In this document: positions 16,969 to 25,769 of the stretch, piece by piece
Layout: each line of letters starts with the position of its first letter
Position numbering within the stretch: position 1 is the stretch's first letter
Assembly: GCF_000160875.1 (NCBI RefSeq)
Contig: NZ_GG700802.1
Coordinates: 1 to 29,992, forward strand
Source of the DNA: Lactobacillus iners DSM 13335
GTDB lineage: Bacteria > Bacillota > Bacilli > Lactobacillales > Lactobacillaceae
Direction of reading: 5' to 3'
Length of the DNA: 29,992 nucleotides
Translations under genes and position numbers: made by a program
Notes under the pieces: generated by a model
Told to the model about the DNA's origin: nothing
The model's database searches: none
What the model saw: only the letters and a program-made list of their open reading frames with translations

Positions 16969-17502
16969 TTATATGTATTTAATAAAGTTCTTGATTTGTT
17001 CATCACCAAACTGTTGATTTTGTTTAATCAATATTTCAGCACATGCTTCACTATCACTTAATGCATTATGATGATGCCATAAATCAATATTTAATTGATT
17101 GGATACAGTGTCCAAACGATAATTTTTTAAATTTGGCATCAATGCTCTACTTGTAGCTAAGGTATCAATGGTAAGATAGTGTGGTTCGGCAATATTATAT
17201 TTTTTCAAAGATTTTTTCATGACATTACAGTCAAAACGTGCATTATGAGCGACAACTAGCATACCTGGTTGAAATAACAATCTTATTTTTGGCCAAACTT
17301 CGTCCATGGTGGGTGCATCTTTTACATCATTAGCTGTTATACCATGAATTTTAATATTATTTTTATCAAAAGGCATTTGTGGATTAATTACAGTATAAAA
17401 ACTGTCAATAATTTTATTATCTCTAACTAAAACTAAGGCTAGTGAACAAGCACTATCATAATGACGATTAGCTGTTTCAAAGTCCATTGCAGTGAAATTC
17501 AT
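16969..17502 (-). CDS. DEDDh 3'-5' exonuclease (DnaQ/epsilon-like)
   Basis: A 177-residue stand-alone exonuclease of the DnaQ/RNase T fold. The five catalytic residues of the DEDDh class are visible: Asp7 and Glu9 (MDFETAN), Asp91 (AHNARFDCNVM), His145 and Asp150 (HNALSDSEACA). Such proteins are often annotated as 3'-5' exonuclease or DNA polymerase III epsilon-like; a proofreading, DNA repair or RNA role cannot be told apart here. The ATG at 17502 follows GGAGAA. It is a single-gene unit, divergent from murB. Confidence 0.9.
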   Translation of the reverse strand: MNFTAMDFETANRHYDSACSLALVLVRDNKIIDSFYTVINPQMPFDKNNIKIHGITANDVKDAPTMDEVWPKIRLLFQPGMLVVAHNARFDCNVMKKSLKKYNIAEPHYLTIDTLATSRALMPNLKNYRLDTVSNQLNIDLWHHHNALSDSEACAEILIKQNQQFGDEQIKNFIKYI

Positions 17503-17579
17503 AAATATTCTCCAATGTAAACAAACAAATTTAAGTTCAGTATAACATATAGTAGAAAAAAGAGTTGTTTTTGCGTTAT

Positions 17580-17585
17580 TATAAT
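17580..17585 (+). promoter_or_regulatory. Possible -10 box of murB
   Basis: A perfect TATAAT lies 31 bases before the murB start, in the divergent gap. No clear -35 box is at the right distance (TTGTTT at 17565 is too close). Confidence 0.35.
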
Positions 17586-17615
17586 TAATGTAATAAAAGA
17601 TGGGGGTGGCGACAA

Positions 17616-18530
17616 ATGAATTTGATGACTTTAAGGCAACAAGGAATTGATATTCAACAGAATATACCGTTAAGTCGCTTTACTTTTACCAAAACAGGTG
17701 GACCAGCTGAATTTTTAGCTTTTCCTAAAAATTTGCCGGAATTAGAATTATTAGTAAAAAGCGTTCGTCAGGAAAATATGCAATTAACTGTAATTGGTAA
17801 TGCATCGAATTTGATTATCAAAGACGGTGGTATTGATGGATTAGTGATCATTTTAACCAAAATGAATCAAATTATTGCTAATGAATCCGATTGCACTATA
17901 AGTGCACAAGCTGGTGCAACAATTATTAATACGTCTAATGCTGCTAGGGATGCTGGCTTAACTGGGTTAGAGTTTGCAGCAGGTATTCCAGGTAGCGTCG
18001 GTGGTGCCGTATTTATGAATGCTGGAGCTTATGATGGAGAAACTGAAAATGTGATTAAATCGGTTAAAGTTTTAACTAGAGATGGTGTCTTTAAAACTTA
18101 TACGCATGATGAAATGCAATTTGGTTATCGCCATTCAATTGTACAAGATACTGGTGATATTGTTGTTAGTGCTACATTTGGATTAAAAGCGGGCGAAAAG
18201 AAAGCTATTGCGGATAGAATGAAATATCTAAATGATTTGCGACGTGCTAAGCAGCCCTTAGAATATCCATCATGTGGTAGTGTCTTCAAACGTCCTAAAG
18301 GTCATTTTGTAGGACCGATGATTATAGAAGCTGGTTTGCAAGGTACAAGAATTGGTGGAGCTGAAGATTCTAAAAAACACGCTGGTTTTATAATTAATGT
18401 TGGTGGGGCTACTGCTACTGATTATTTAAATTTAATTCACTTAATTCAAAAAGTTATCAAAGAAAAATTTGATGTCGATTTGCAAACAGAAGTGAGAATT
18501 ATTGGCAAGGAAAAGAGAATAGATGATTAA
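17616..18530 (+). CDS. murB: UDP-N-acetylenolpyruvoylglucosamine reductase
   Basis: FAD enzyme that reduces UDP-GlcNAc-enolpyruvate with NADPH to UDP-MurNAc, committing UDP-GlcNAc to peptidoglycan; cytoplasmic. At 304 residues it is a type II MurB. Signatures are FTKTGGPAEF (24-33), GNASNLIIKDGGIDG (61-75), AAGIPGSVGGAVFMNAGAYDGE (about 121-142; FAD site), GYRHS, and the catalytic serine in PSCGSVFKRP. A GGGGGTGG purine run precedes the ATG at 17616. It leads a long same-direction run (potABCD, cdaA, cdaR, glmM), with only a hairpin between it and potA. Confidence 0.96.
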   Translation: MNLMTLRQQGIDIQQNIPLSRFTFTKTGGPAEFLAFPKNLPELELLVKSVRQENMQLTVIGNASNLIIKDGGIDGLVIILTKMNQIIANESDCTISAQAGATIINTSNAARDAGLTGLEFAAGIPGSVGGAVFMNAGAYDGETENVIKSVKVLTRDGVFKTYTHDEMQFGYRHSIVQDTGDIVVSATFGLKAGEKKAIADRMKYLNDLRRAKQPLEYPSCGSVFKRPKGHFVGPMIIEAGLQGTRIGGAEDSKKHAGFIINVGGATATDYLNLIHLIQKVIKEKFDVDLQTEVRIIGKEKRIDD

Positions 18531-18537
18531 TTAGAGA

Positions 18538-18567
18538 CTGCAAGTTGTAGGACTTGTAGCTTTTTTT
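18538..18567 (+). terminator. Terminator-like hairpin between murB and potA (possible attenuator)
   Basis: CTGCAAGT (18538-18545) pairs with ACTTGTAG (18552-18559), 8 pairs with one G-T, loop of 6, followed by CTTTTTTT. Only 17 bases separate the T-run from the potA ATG, so no promoter fits between them. potA must be reached by read-through or from a promoter inside murB. Confidence 0.6.
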
Positions 18568-18584
18568 AGGTAAAGGATAAGATA

Positions 18585-19691
18585 ATGAGCAACATTATAA
18601 GGTTAGAACATGTTAGAAAAGAGTATGATGATGGATTTGTGGCATTGGATGATGTAAATATTTCCATTGAATCGGGCAAATTTTATTCTTTAGTCGGTCC
18701 TTCAGGTTCGGGTAAAACTACCATCTTACGAATCATTGCTGGCTTTAGTGAAGTTAGTGCGGGTAAAGTATTCTTTGATAATCAGGATATTACTCACTTA
18801 GATGCAGCAAAAAGGCAAATTAATACAGTTTTTCAGAATTATGCCTTATTTCCGCATATGAATGTTTTTGAAAATGTCGCCTTTGGTTTGAAGATCAAAA
18901 AGAAAGAAAAATCAGAAATTATTAGATCAGTCAAAGCTGCTTTGCATATGGTTCAGCTTGATGATTTTGTTAATCGAGAAATTTCTGAGCTATCAGGTGG
19001 GCAGCAACAACGTGTGGCTATTGCTAGAGCTTTGGTTAATAAGCCGCAAGTTTTATTGCTGGATGAATCATTATCTGCCTTAGATAAACGTTTGCGAAAA
19101 GATATGCAATTTGAATTGCGTGAAATTCAAAAGAAGTTAGGTATTACTTTTATTTTTGTTACACATGATCAAGAAGAAGCTTTGGCAATGAGTGATGAAA
19201 TATTTGTATTAAATCAAGGTACAATTCAACAAAGTGGTACACCTGTTGATATATATGATGAGCCAGTTAATGATTTTGTAGCTAGATTCATCGGTGATTC
19301 TAATATTCTTAATGGAAGAATGATTGAAGATTATTTAGTTGAATTCAATAATCGTCGTTTTGAATGTGCTGATGCGGGAATTAAGCCAGGTGAAAAAGTT
19401 GAAGTTGTATTGCGTCCAGAAGATTTAGATATAGTTGAAGTAGCTGATGGTAAATTGTCAGCAACTGTAGAAAGTCAATTATTTTTAGGCGATCATTTTG
19501 AAATTAAGGCAACAGATACTGATAATAATGAGTGGTTAATCCATTCAACTAACGCTTCCAAAATCGGCAAAGAAATTGGCCTATATTTTGACCCTGAAGA
19601 TATTCATGTTATGAGATTTGGCGAATCTGAAGCTGAATTTGATAAACGATTGGAATCATATGAAGGAGAGGATGATGATGAAGAAAAATAA
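18585..19691 (+). CDS. potA: Spermidine/putrescine ABC transporter ATPase
   Basis: The 368-residue ATPase of the polyamine importer. It has Walker [10 protein letters not shown] (38-46), QNYALFPHM (84-92), signature LSGGQQQRV (136-144), Walker B LLLDES (157-162) with Ser where most ABC proteins have Pro, and switch His194. A C-terminal TOBE domain follows, ending in an acidic tail rich in Glu and Asp. The ATG at 18585 follows AAAGGATAAGATA. Its last 14 bases overlap potB. The complete set potABCD supports polyamine uptake. Confidence 0.94.
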   Translation: MSNIIRLEHVRKEYDDGFVALDDVNISIESGKFYSLVGPSGSGKTTILRIIAGFSEVSAGKVFFDNQDITHLDAAKRQINTVFQNYALFPHMNVFENVAFGLKIKKKEKSEIIRSVKAALHMVQLDDFVNREISELSGGQQQRVAIARALVNKPQVLLLDESLSALDKRLRKDMQFELREIQKKLGITFIFVTHDQEEALAMSDEIFVLNQGTIQQSGTPVDIYDEPVNDFVARFIGDSNILNGRMIEDYLVEFNNRRFECADAGIKPGEKVEVVLRPEDLDIVEVADGKLSATVESQLFLGDHFEIKATDTDNNEWLIHSTNASKIGKEIGLYFDPEDIHVMRFGESEAEFDKRLESYEGEDDDEEK

Positions 19692-20490
19692 ACTCTTATT
19701 TTTGATTCCATATTCGTTGTGGATTATTTTATTTGTAATTGCTCCATTAGTGATGATTACTTTGAATGCTTTTAGTAGTAAGTATGGGTTAACCATTAAT
19801 AATTTCAAACAATTTTTTATTAATGGTACTTTTTTGCGGATGACGCTAAATTCCTTTTGGTATGCCTTTTTAATTACATTTATTACTTTGCTTTTATCAT
19901 ATCCTACTGCATATATTTTGAGTAGAATGAAAAATCAGCAATTTTGGCTATTGTTGATTATTTTGCCAACATGGATCAATTTATTATTGAAAGCATATGC
20001 TTTTATTGGCATCTTTGGCAAACATGGTCTATTAAATAATTTTTTAGGTTTAGTAGGAATCAGTCCTGTTAATATTTTATTTACTAATTTTGCTTTTGTA
20101 GTAGTAGCAGCGTATATTGAAATTCCTTTTATGGTTTTACCTATTTATAATGCTATTTGTGATATTGATCCTGCGGTCGTTAAGGCTGCCAAAGATTTGG
20201 GAGCAAGTAATTTTCAAACTTTCATTCGCATTTTATGGCCACTATCAAAGTCAGGAGTTGAAGCAGGTGTGCAAGCTGTTTTTATTCCTTCATTATCATT
20301 GTTCATGTTAACTAGATTAATAGGAGGTAATCGAGTTATTACTTTAGGTACCGCAATTGAAGAATATTTCATGTCTACTATGAATTGGCCAATGGGGTCA
20401 ACAATTGGTGTGATTTTAATTATTTTAATGATTGCAGTAATGATTTCAACGTCATCTGATAGCAAAAAGAAAAAGGAGGTAAAATTATGA
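19678..20490 (+). CDS. potB: Spermidine/putrescine ABC transporter permease PotB
   Basis: A 270-residue permease with about six membrane segments; EAA loop [20 protein letters not shown] (about residues 165-184). The start is taken as the third of three tandem ATG codons (19672, 19675, 19678), giving [16 protein letters not shown] at 9 bases from AGGAG (19664-19668); 19675 is nearly as good. A TTG at 19618 is rejected because it only reads across the potA tail. It overlaps potA by 14 bases and potC by 4. Confidence 0.92.
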   Translation: MKKNKLLFLIPYSLWIILFVIAPLVMITLNAFSSKYGLTINNFKQFFINGTFLRMTLNSFWYAFLITFITLLLSYPTAYILSRMKNQQFWLLLIILPTWINLLLKAYAFIGIFGKHGLLNNFLGLVGISPVNILFTNFAFVVVAAYIEIPFMVLPIYNAICDIDPAVVKAAKDLGASNFQTFIRILWPLSKSGVEAGVQAVFIPSLSLFMLTRLIGGNRVITLGTAIEEYFMSTMNWPMGSTIGVILIILMIAVMISTSSDSKKKKEVKL

Positions 20491-21287
20491 AAAAATTCAA
20501 GTGGGATAAGTTTTACCTAACTTTTATTTTGCTGACTTTGTATATTCCAATTTTTTATTTGATTATCTATTCATTTTCTAGTGGAAATAATATGGATAAT
20601 TTTAAAAATTTTACCTTTGATCATTATTGGGATTTGATTAATGATAATCGCTTGTTGGCAATTTTTATAGAAACAATTATATTGGCCTTGCTGTCATCAT
20701 TGTTTGCAACTATTGTTGGAACTTTAGGGGCTATTGCCGTTAATAATATTAAAAATAGAAATCGCAAAAAATTATTGCTTACTTTAAATAATGTGTTAAT
20801 GGTTTCACCGGATGTTATCATAGGTGCGAGTTTTTTGATTTTATTTACGGCTATGGGCATTAGTTTAGGCATGGGATCCGTTTTATTGAGTCATATTGCT
20901 TTTTCGATACCAATAGTTGTATTAATGGTTTTGCCACGGCTTAAAGAATTTGATAAATCATTAGTCGATGCTGCTAGTGATTTAGGAGCTAATTCTTGGC
21001 AGATATTTAGTAAAATTTTACTACCAGCTATTACTCCTGGTATTTTATCAGGTTTTTTCATGGCTTTAACTTATTCTTTAGATGATTTTGCTGTCACATT
21101 TTTTGTTACTGGTAATGGCTTTTCAACATTATCGGTGGAAATATATTCTCGGGCGAGACAAGGAATTAATCTGGAAATTAATGCATTAAGTACAGTAATG
21201 TTCATATTTGTTTTGATTTTAGTGTTTATTTATTATTTAATTACTTGTAAAAAAGGACATACTAAAGGAAGGGCTGGTACTTTATGA
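20487..21287 (+). CDS. potC: Spermidine/putrescine ABC transporter permease PotC
   Basis: A 266-residue second permease with about six membrane segments and EAA loop AASDLGANSWQIFSKILLPA (about residues 161-180), followed by YSLDDFAVTFFVTG, a segment typical of PotC. The start overlaps the potB stop by four bases (ATGA) and is preceded by AAAAAGGAGG, a strong ribosome binding site. Forms the channel with PotB. Confidence 0.94.
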   Translation: MKKFKWDKFYLTFILLTLYIPIFYLIIYSFSSGNNMDNFKNFTFDHYWDLINDNRLLAIFIETIILALLSSLFATIVGTLGAIAVNNIKNRNRKKLLLTLNNVLMVSPDVIIGASFLILFTAMGISLGMGSVLLSHIAFSIPIVVLMVLPRLKEFDKSLVDAASDLGANSWQIFSKILLPAITPGILSGFFMALTYSLDDFAVTFFVTGNGFSTLSVEIYSRARQGINLEINALSTVMFIFVLILVFIYYLITCKKGHTKGRAGTL

Positions 21288-22357
21288 AGAAATTAGTGTT
21301 AGCGGCGATTACCATCATTTTGGTATGTTTAGGGTTACAAATTTTAGCTGATAAATTAAATAATTCAGGTGTATCTTCAGGCAGTAAAGATTTAATTATA
21401 TATAATTGGGGTGATTATATTGATCCTAAATTATTGAAAAAATTTGAAAATCAGACTGGATACCATGTAATTTATGAGACATTTGATTCTAATGAATCGA
21501 TGTATACCAAGATTAAGCAAGGTGGTACTGCGTATGATATTTGTATCCCGTCAGATTATATGGTTTCCAAGATGAAAGAATCACACTTGCTAAAAAAGAT
21601 CAATTTGCGTAATATTGCCAATATTAAAAATATTGATCCTCAATTTATGAACCAATCATTTGATTATGGTAATAAGTATTCTATCCCTTATTTTTGGGGA
21701 ACATTAGGAATTATTTATAACGATAAATTTGTTAAAAAAGGTGAGATTAAACATTGGAATGATTTGTGGAAAAGCAAGTTTAAACATCAGATTTTATTAG
21801 TAGATTCTGCTCGTGATATTATGGGCTTATCATTAATTTCTATGAAAAATTCTGTTAATAGTCAAGATTCGTTAAAATTAAAATTAGCTAAGACAAAATT
21901 GGATGCTTTAGGATCAAATGTAAAAGCCATTATTGCCGATGAATTAAAAATGTATATGATAAGAAATGAAGCTTCAATTGGAGTAACATGGTCAGGAGAG
22001 GCAAGAACTATGTTAAATGAAAATCCACATTTGCATTATGTAGTTCCTTCCGAAGGATCTAATTTATGGTTAGATAATATTGTTATTCCGAAGACTGCTA
22101 AAAATCAGGCGGGTGCATATGCCTTTATTAATTTTATGCTTGATCCTAAAAATGCTGCTCAAAATGCTAAATATATAGGGTATGCAACACCTAACATGTT
22201 AGCTAAGAAATTATTACCAGATTCAATTAAAAAAGATCGTCAATTTTATCCTGCTACATCTACTATGAAGCATTTACAGGTCTTTAAAAATTTGCGATCA
22301 GAAAAGATACAAGAATATAATGACCTATTTTTAGAGTTTAAAATGTATGCACACTAG
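21284..22357 (+). CDS. potD: Spermidine/putrescine-binding protein PotD
   Basis: The 357-residue polyamine-binding subunit. The mature part begins IYNWGDYIDPKLLKKFE, the classic PotD/PotF motif, and continues with YDICIPSDYMV, IPYFWGTLGI and GVTWSGEA. The N terminus, residues 4-22, is a single hydrophobic segment without a proper lipobox (the only Cys, in ILVC, is preceded by Val, not Gly, Ala or Ser). It is therefore probably held by an uncleaved membrane anchor rather than lipid. It overlaps potC by four bases. No terminator is seen before cdaA. Confidence 0.93.
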   Translation: MKKLVLAAITIILVCLGLQILADKLNNSGVSSGSKDLIIYNWGDYIDPKLLKKFENQTGYHVIYETFDSNESMYTKIKQGGTAYDICIPSDYMVSKMKESHLLKKINLRNIANIKNIDPQFMNQSFDYGNKYSIPYFWGTLGIIYNDKFVKKGEIKHWNDLWKSKFKHQILLVDSARDIMGLSLISMKNSVNSQDSLKLKLAKTKLDALGSNVKAIIADELKMYMIRNEASIGVTWSGEARTMLNENPHLHYVVPSEGSNLWLDNIVIPKTAKNQAGAYAFINFMLDPKNAAQNAKYIGYATPNMLAKKLLPDSIKKDRQFYPATSTMKHLQVFKNLRSEKIQEYNDLFLEFKMYAH

Positions 22358-22395
22358 AAAGATAGGTTATTGATTATAAAAAAGGGGTGATAGGA

Positions 22396-23238
22396 ATGGT
22401 TTGGGATATATATCATATCTTTACTTGGCAACATCTTATGAATTTGATTGATATTTTGATTGTATGGTTTTTAATTTATCGTTTAATTATGATTATAAAA
22501 GGTACAAAGGCCGTACAATTAGCTAAGGGTATCGCTTTAATTATTGTAATTAGATTAGTTGCTGGCTTTTTACATGTTGTGATATTGTCATATTTGGTAG
22601 ATCAAATTTTATCATGGTCAGTGATTGGTATGATCATTATTTTTCAACCTGAAATACGTCGAGGGTTGGAACATTTAGGTAGATCACCATTACTAGGCGG
22701 TAATGTAGTCGCCAAAAAAAGTTCTGAAATTATGATAGAAGAATTGGATAAGGCTATTCAATATATGTCTAAAAGGCGTATAGGTGCATTGATTACTTTA
22801 CAACAAAAAACTGGGTTAGAAGATTATATTGAAACAGGTATTCCTATCAATGCTACGATTACTGGAGCATTATTAATTAATATTTTTATTCCTAATACCC
22901 CTTTGCATGATGGAGCTGTAATTATTAAAGATAATAAAGTATCAGTTGCGGCAGCTTATTTACCATTGTCTGATAATAATACAATACCTAAAAATTTAGG
23001 TACTAGACATCGAGCTGCAGTAGGTATTTCAGAAGTTACAGATGCAATTACAATTGTAGTTTCGGAAGAAACAGGTGGTGTAACGATTACACGCAACAGT
23101 AATTTGATGCTAGATTTAACTAGAGAAGAATATTTGAAATATTTAAGAGCACAGTTAGTTCCTGAGACTGACGATCAACCTACTAATTTTCAGCGAATGA
23201 TATCTAAAATATGGAATTGGGGGTCGAGTATTAGATGA
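22396..23238 (+). CDS. cdaA: Membrane-bound diadenylate cyclase (c-di-AMP synthase)
   Basis: Makes c-di-AMP from two ATP; c-di-AMP controls potassium and osmolyte uptake and wall homeostasis. The 280-residue protein has three N-terminal membrane segments (about 15-34, 44-63 and 70-84), then a DAC domain with DGA (172-174) and GTRHRAA (202-208), the two catalytic motifs. The ATG at 22396 sits 8 bases after AAGGGG; a GTG at 22387 within that purine run is rejected. Its stop overlaps cdaR by four bases. The order cdaA-cdaR-glmM is conserved in Firmicutes. Confidence 0.96.
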   Translation: MVWDIYHIFTWQHLMNLIDILIVWFLIYRLIMIIKGTKAVQLAKGIALIIVIRLVAGFLHVVILSYLVDQILSWSVIGMIIIFQPEIRRGLEHLGRSPLLGGNVVAKKSSEIMIEELDKAIQYMSKRRIGALITLQQKTGLEDYIETGIPINATITGALLINIFIPNTPLHDGAVIIKDNKVSVAAAYLPLSDNNTIPKNLGTRHRAAVGISEVTDAITIVVSEETGGVTITRNSNLMLDLTREEYLKYLRAQLVPETDDQPTNFQRMISKIWNWGSSIR

Positions 23239-24203
23239 ATAAATTTTTCGATTCTAAATTATTTTATAAACTTCTGGCCCTTATAATCACTATTTTGTTA
23301 ACTGTTTATGTTAGTTATAATCAAGTCGGCTTTATACCGCGTGGTCAACGAACTCGGACTTTGCAAACTGTTACCAAGACTGAGACACTTAAGCTGCCGT
23401 TGCAGATTTCTGTTAATACTGATAAATATTATGTAACTGGATATCCAGAAAAAGTAAAGGTCAATATTACAGGTCCTAGTGCTTTAGTTGTATCAGCCAT
23501 TAATACTAAAAATTTTAGAGCTTTTATTGATTTAAGTGAATTAAAAATAGGCAAACATCAAGTTCCTATTAGAGTTAGCGGGCTTAGTAATCAATTAAGT
23601 TACAAAATTTCTCCTAAGAAAATAGTGGTTGATATTCAGGAAAGAAAAACTCGGACATTACCGATAAAAATAAGGTATAATAGTGATGTCTTATCCAAAG
23701 AGTATTTTGTTTATGCACCATATTGCAAACCAAGTATGGTTGAAGTTACGGGAGAAAAATCTGAAGTTAACCATATTAGTAAAATTATTGCTAATGTTGA
23801 TATCAGGAAAAAAACAATACATTCTTTTGATAGTGAGGTTATGTTGGTAGCAGTAGATGCTTCAGGTAAACAGTTGAATGTTGTAATTCAGCCAGAAACT
23901 ACGCATGTATATATACCAATAAGAAAGTCCAAAAAAAGGGTAAGACTAAATATTACTTCTCATAATGCTGCAAGTAATAGAATGTATTCGCTGACCAGTT
24001 CCATAAAGAAAGTTACGCTTTATGGTGCAGCATCAACGTTAAAAGATATAGTTCAATTAGATGTTGATGTTAATTTGGCAGGTATTGTTCATAATACTTC
24101 TAAAAAGGTAAGACTTAAGTTACCAAAGGGAGTAGTTAAAGCAGACCCTAGTGACATTTGGGTAAAAATTGAAATGGCTGACATTTCAGCGATTAAAAAT
24201 TAA
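23235..24203 (+). CDS. cdaR: CdaA regulatory protein with YbbR repeats
   Basis: A 322-residue extracytoplasmic regulator of CdaA. One N-terminal membrane anchor (about residues 9-28) is followed by about three YbbR repeats of roughly 85 residues (near 50-135, 136-220 and 225-310), recognised by recurring patterns such as YPEKVKVNITGP, KPSMVEVTGEKSEV and SIKKVTLYGAASTL. It overlaps cdaA by four bases and precedes glmM by 23, the usual context. It presumably senses an envelope signal and tunes c-di-AMP output. Confidence 0.93.
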   Translation: MNKFFDSKLFYKLLALIITILLTVYVSYNQVGFIPRGQRTRTLQTVTKTETLKLPLQISVNTDKYYVTGYPEKVKVNITGPSALVVSAINTKNFRAFIDLSELKIGKHQVPIRVSGLSNQLSYKISPKKIVVDIQERKTRTLPIKIRYNSDVLSKEYFVYAPYCKPSMVEVTGEKSEVNHISKIIANVDIRKKTIHSFDSEVMLVAVDASGKQLNVVIQPETTHVYIPIRKSKKRVRLNITSHNAASNRMYSLTSSIKKVTLYGAASTLKDIVQLDVDVNLAGIVHNTSKKVRLKLPKGVVKADPSDIWVKIEMADISAIKN

Positions 24204-24226
24204 TATAAGAAAGGTCGATTTGTAAG

Positions 24227-25579
24227 ATGCTTAAGTACTTTGGTACCGATGGTGTTAGAGGTGTTGCTAATGCTGGATTGACTCCAGAAATGGCATTTAA
24301 ATTAGGACGTGATGGAGGTTATATTTTAACCAAACATAAGAGTGCAGGTGAAAGAGCTAGAGTTTTAGTTTCTAGAGATACTAGAATTTCTGGACAAATG
24401 TTGGAGTATGCTTTAATTTCTGGTTTACTTTCTGTAGGGATTGAAGTTTTGGAGTTAGGTGTTATTACTACTCCAGGGCTATCTTATTTAGTTAGAGCTC
24501 AAGGAGCAGATGCTGGTGTCCAAATTTCTGCTTCTCATAATCCAGTTGAAGATAATGGTATTAAATTCTTTGGTAGTGACGGGTTGAAACTTTCTGATGA
24601 AAAAGAAGCTGAAATTGAAGCTTTAATTGACTCTAAAGAAGATACTTTGCCTAGACCATCCGCTCAAGGATTAGGTACTGTTACTAGTTATCATGAAGGA
24701 TCATCTAAGTATTTGCAATTTATTGAAAATACCTTACCTGAACAATTAGATGGTATTAAAGTGGTAGTTGATGGTGCTAATGGTGCTTCTAGTGCGTTAA
24801 TTTCACGTTTATTTGCGGATATGGGAGTTGATTTTACAACTATTGCAACTCATCCAGATGGCTTAAATATTAATGATCATGTTGGTGCAACACATACTGA
24901 ATTATTACAACAAGAGGTAGTAAAACAGGGTGCACAATTAGGCTTGGCATTTGATGGGGATGCTGATAGATGTATTGCTGTAGATGAAAAAGGTAATGAA
25001 GTTGATGGCGATCATATCATGTATGTTATAGGTTGCTATTTAGCAGATCATGGACGCTTGAAAAATGATACTATTGTTACTACAGTAATGAGTAATTTAG
25101 GCTTTACTAAGGCATTAGAACGTCGTGGAATTAAAAATATCAGAACCCAGGTTGGAGATCGCTATGTTTCTGAAGAGATGCGTGCTAACGGCTATAATTT
25201 GGGTGGTGAGCAGTCTGGTCATGTAATTATCAGTGATTATCATAATACTGGTGATGGTATGCTCACAGGATTACATCTTTTGTATGTTATGAAAGATACT
25301 GGTAAATCATTATCCGAATTGCTTAGTGATTTTAAATCATATCCACAAAAGTTAGTTAATGTACCAGTTCGTAATAAGCAAGATTGGAAAAAGAGTACCA
25401 AAATATCTGCAGCTATTGCTGAAGTTGAAAAGACTTTAGGCGATGATGGACGTATTTTTGTTAGACCTTCAGGTACACAAGAATTAATTCGTGTAATGAC
25501 TGAAGCACCTACGCAAGAATTGGCTGATAAGTGTTGTCAAGATGTAGTTGATGTAGTTAAAGCTGAAATGGGTATATAA
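24227..25579 (+). CDS. glmM: Phosphoglucosamine mutase
   Basis: Interconverts glucosamine-6-phosphate and glucosamine-1-phosphate in UDP-GlcNAc synthesis. The 450-residue protein has GTDGVRG (6-12), the phosphoserine loop SASHNP with Ser103, metal-binding [15 protein letters not shown], and the C-terminal phosphate loop [17 protein letters not shown] lies about 12 bases before the ATG. It is the last gene of the cdaA-cdaR-glmM unit, closed by a strong terminator. In other Firmicutes GlmM binds CdaA and lowers its activity, linking wall precursor supply to c-di-AMP. Confidence 0.97.
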   Translation: MLKYFGTDGVRGVANAGLTPEMAFKLGRDGGYILTKHKSAGERARVLVSRDTRISGQMLEYALISGLLSVGIEVLELGVITTPGLSYLVRAQGADAGVQISASHNPVEDNGIKFFGSDGLKLSDEKEAEIEALIDSKEDTLPRPSAQGLGTVTSYHEGSSKYLQFIENTLPEQLDGIKVVVDGANGASSALISRLFADMGVDFTTIATHPDGLNINDHVGATHTELLQQEVVKQGAQLGLAFDGDADRCIAVDEKGNEVDGDHIMYVIGCYLADHGRLKNDTIVTTVMSNLGFTKALERRGIKNIRTQVGDRYVSEEMRANGYNLGGEQSGHVIISDYHNTGDGMLTGLHLLYVMKDTGKSLSELLSDFKSYPQKLVNVPVRNKQDWKKSTKISAAIAEVEKTLGDDGRIFVRPSGTQELIRVMTEAPTQELADKCCQDVVDVVKAEMGI

Positions 25580-25584
25580 ATATT

Positions 25585-25616
25585 AAAAGGGTTTGCGATG
25601 ATAAGAACCCTTTTTT
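25585..25616 (+). terminator. Terminator after glmM
   Basis: AAAAGGGTT (25585-25593) and AACCCTTTT (25606-25614) form a 9-bp stem with a 12-base loop, ending in six T. Confidence 0.85.
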
Positions 25617-25668
25617 GGTTTCACTATTATAACTATACCAATTGTAGTCTGCTTTTTTAATTTTTGGC

Positions 25669-25697
25669 TTGACTACTAACCTTAAATCGGCTAATAT
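25669..25697 (+). promoter_or_regulatory. glmS promoter
   Basis: TTGACT (25669-25674), 17 bases, then TAATAT (25692-25697). Transcript start near 25704 gives a leader of about 66 bases, too short for a glmS ribozyme. Confidence 0.55.
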
Positions 25698-25732
25698 AAC
25701 ATTTGCTAAGAGTTCTTAGAAAACAATATAGT

Positions 25733-25753
25733 CTATACCAATTTTTGGCATAG
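25733..25753 (+). promoter_or_regulatory. Hairpin in the glmS leader, with repeated elements upstream
   Basis: CTATACCAA (25733-25741) and TTGGCATAG (25745-25753) can pair around a TTT loop with one A/C mismatch, ending 3 bases before GAGGAG (25757-25762). CTATACCAATT also occurs exactly 100 bases upstream (25633-25643), and AATTTTTGGC occurs at 25659-25668 and 25740-25749. A role in control of glmS translation or as a binding site is possible but unproven. Confidence 0.4.
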
Positions 25754-25769
25754 ATAGAGGAGATAAATT

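Noticed and set aside
22358..22395. Promoter for cdaA with TATAAA at 22375
   Set aside because: Its transcript would begin inside the cdaA ribosome binding site, and no -35 box fits.
25580..25769. glmS ribozyme upstream of glmS
   Set aside because: The gap holds the glmM terminator and a promoter at 25669-25697, leaving a leader of about 66 bases, too short for the ribozyme core; no matching structure was recognised.
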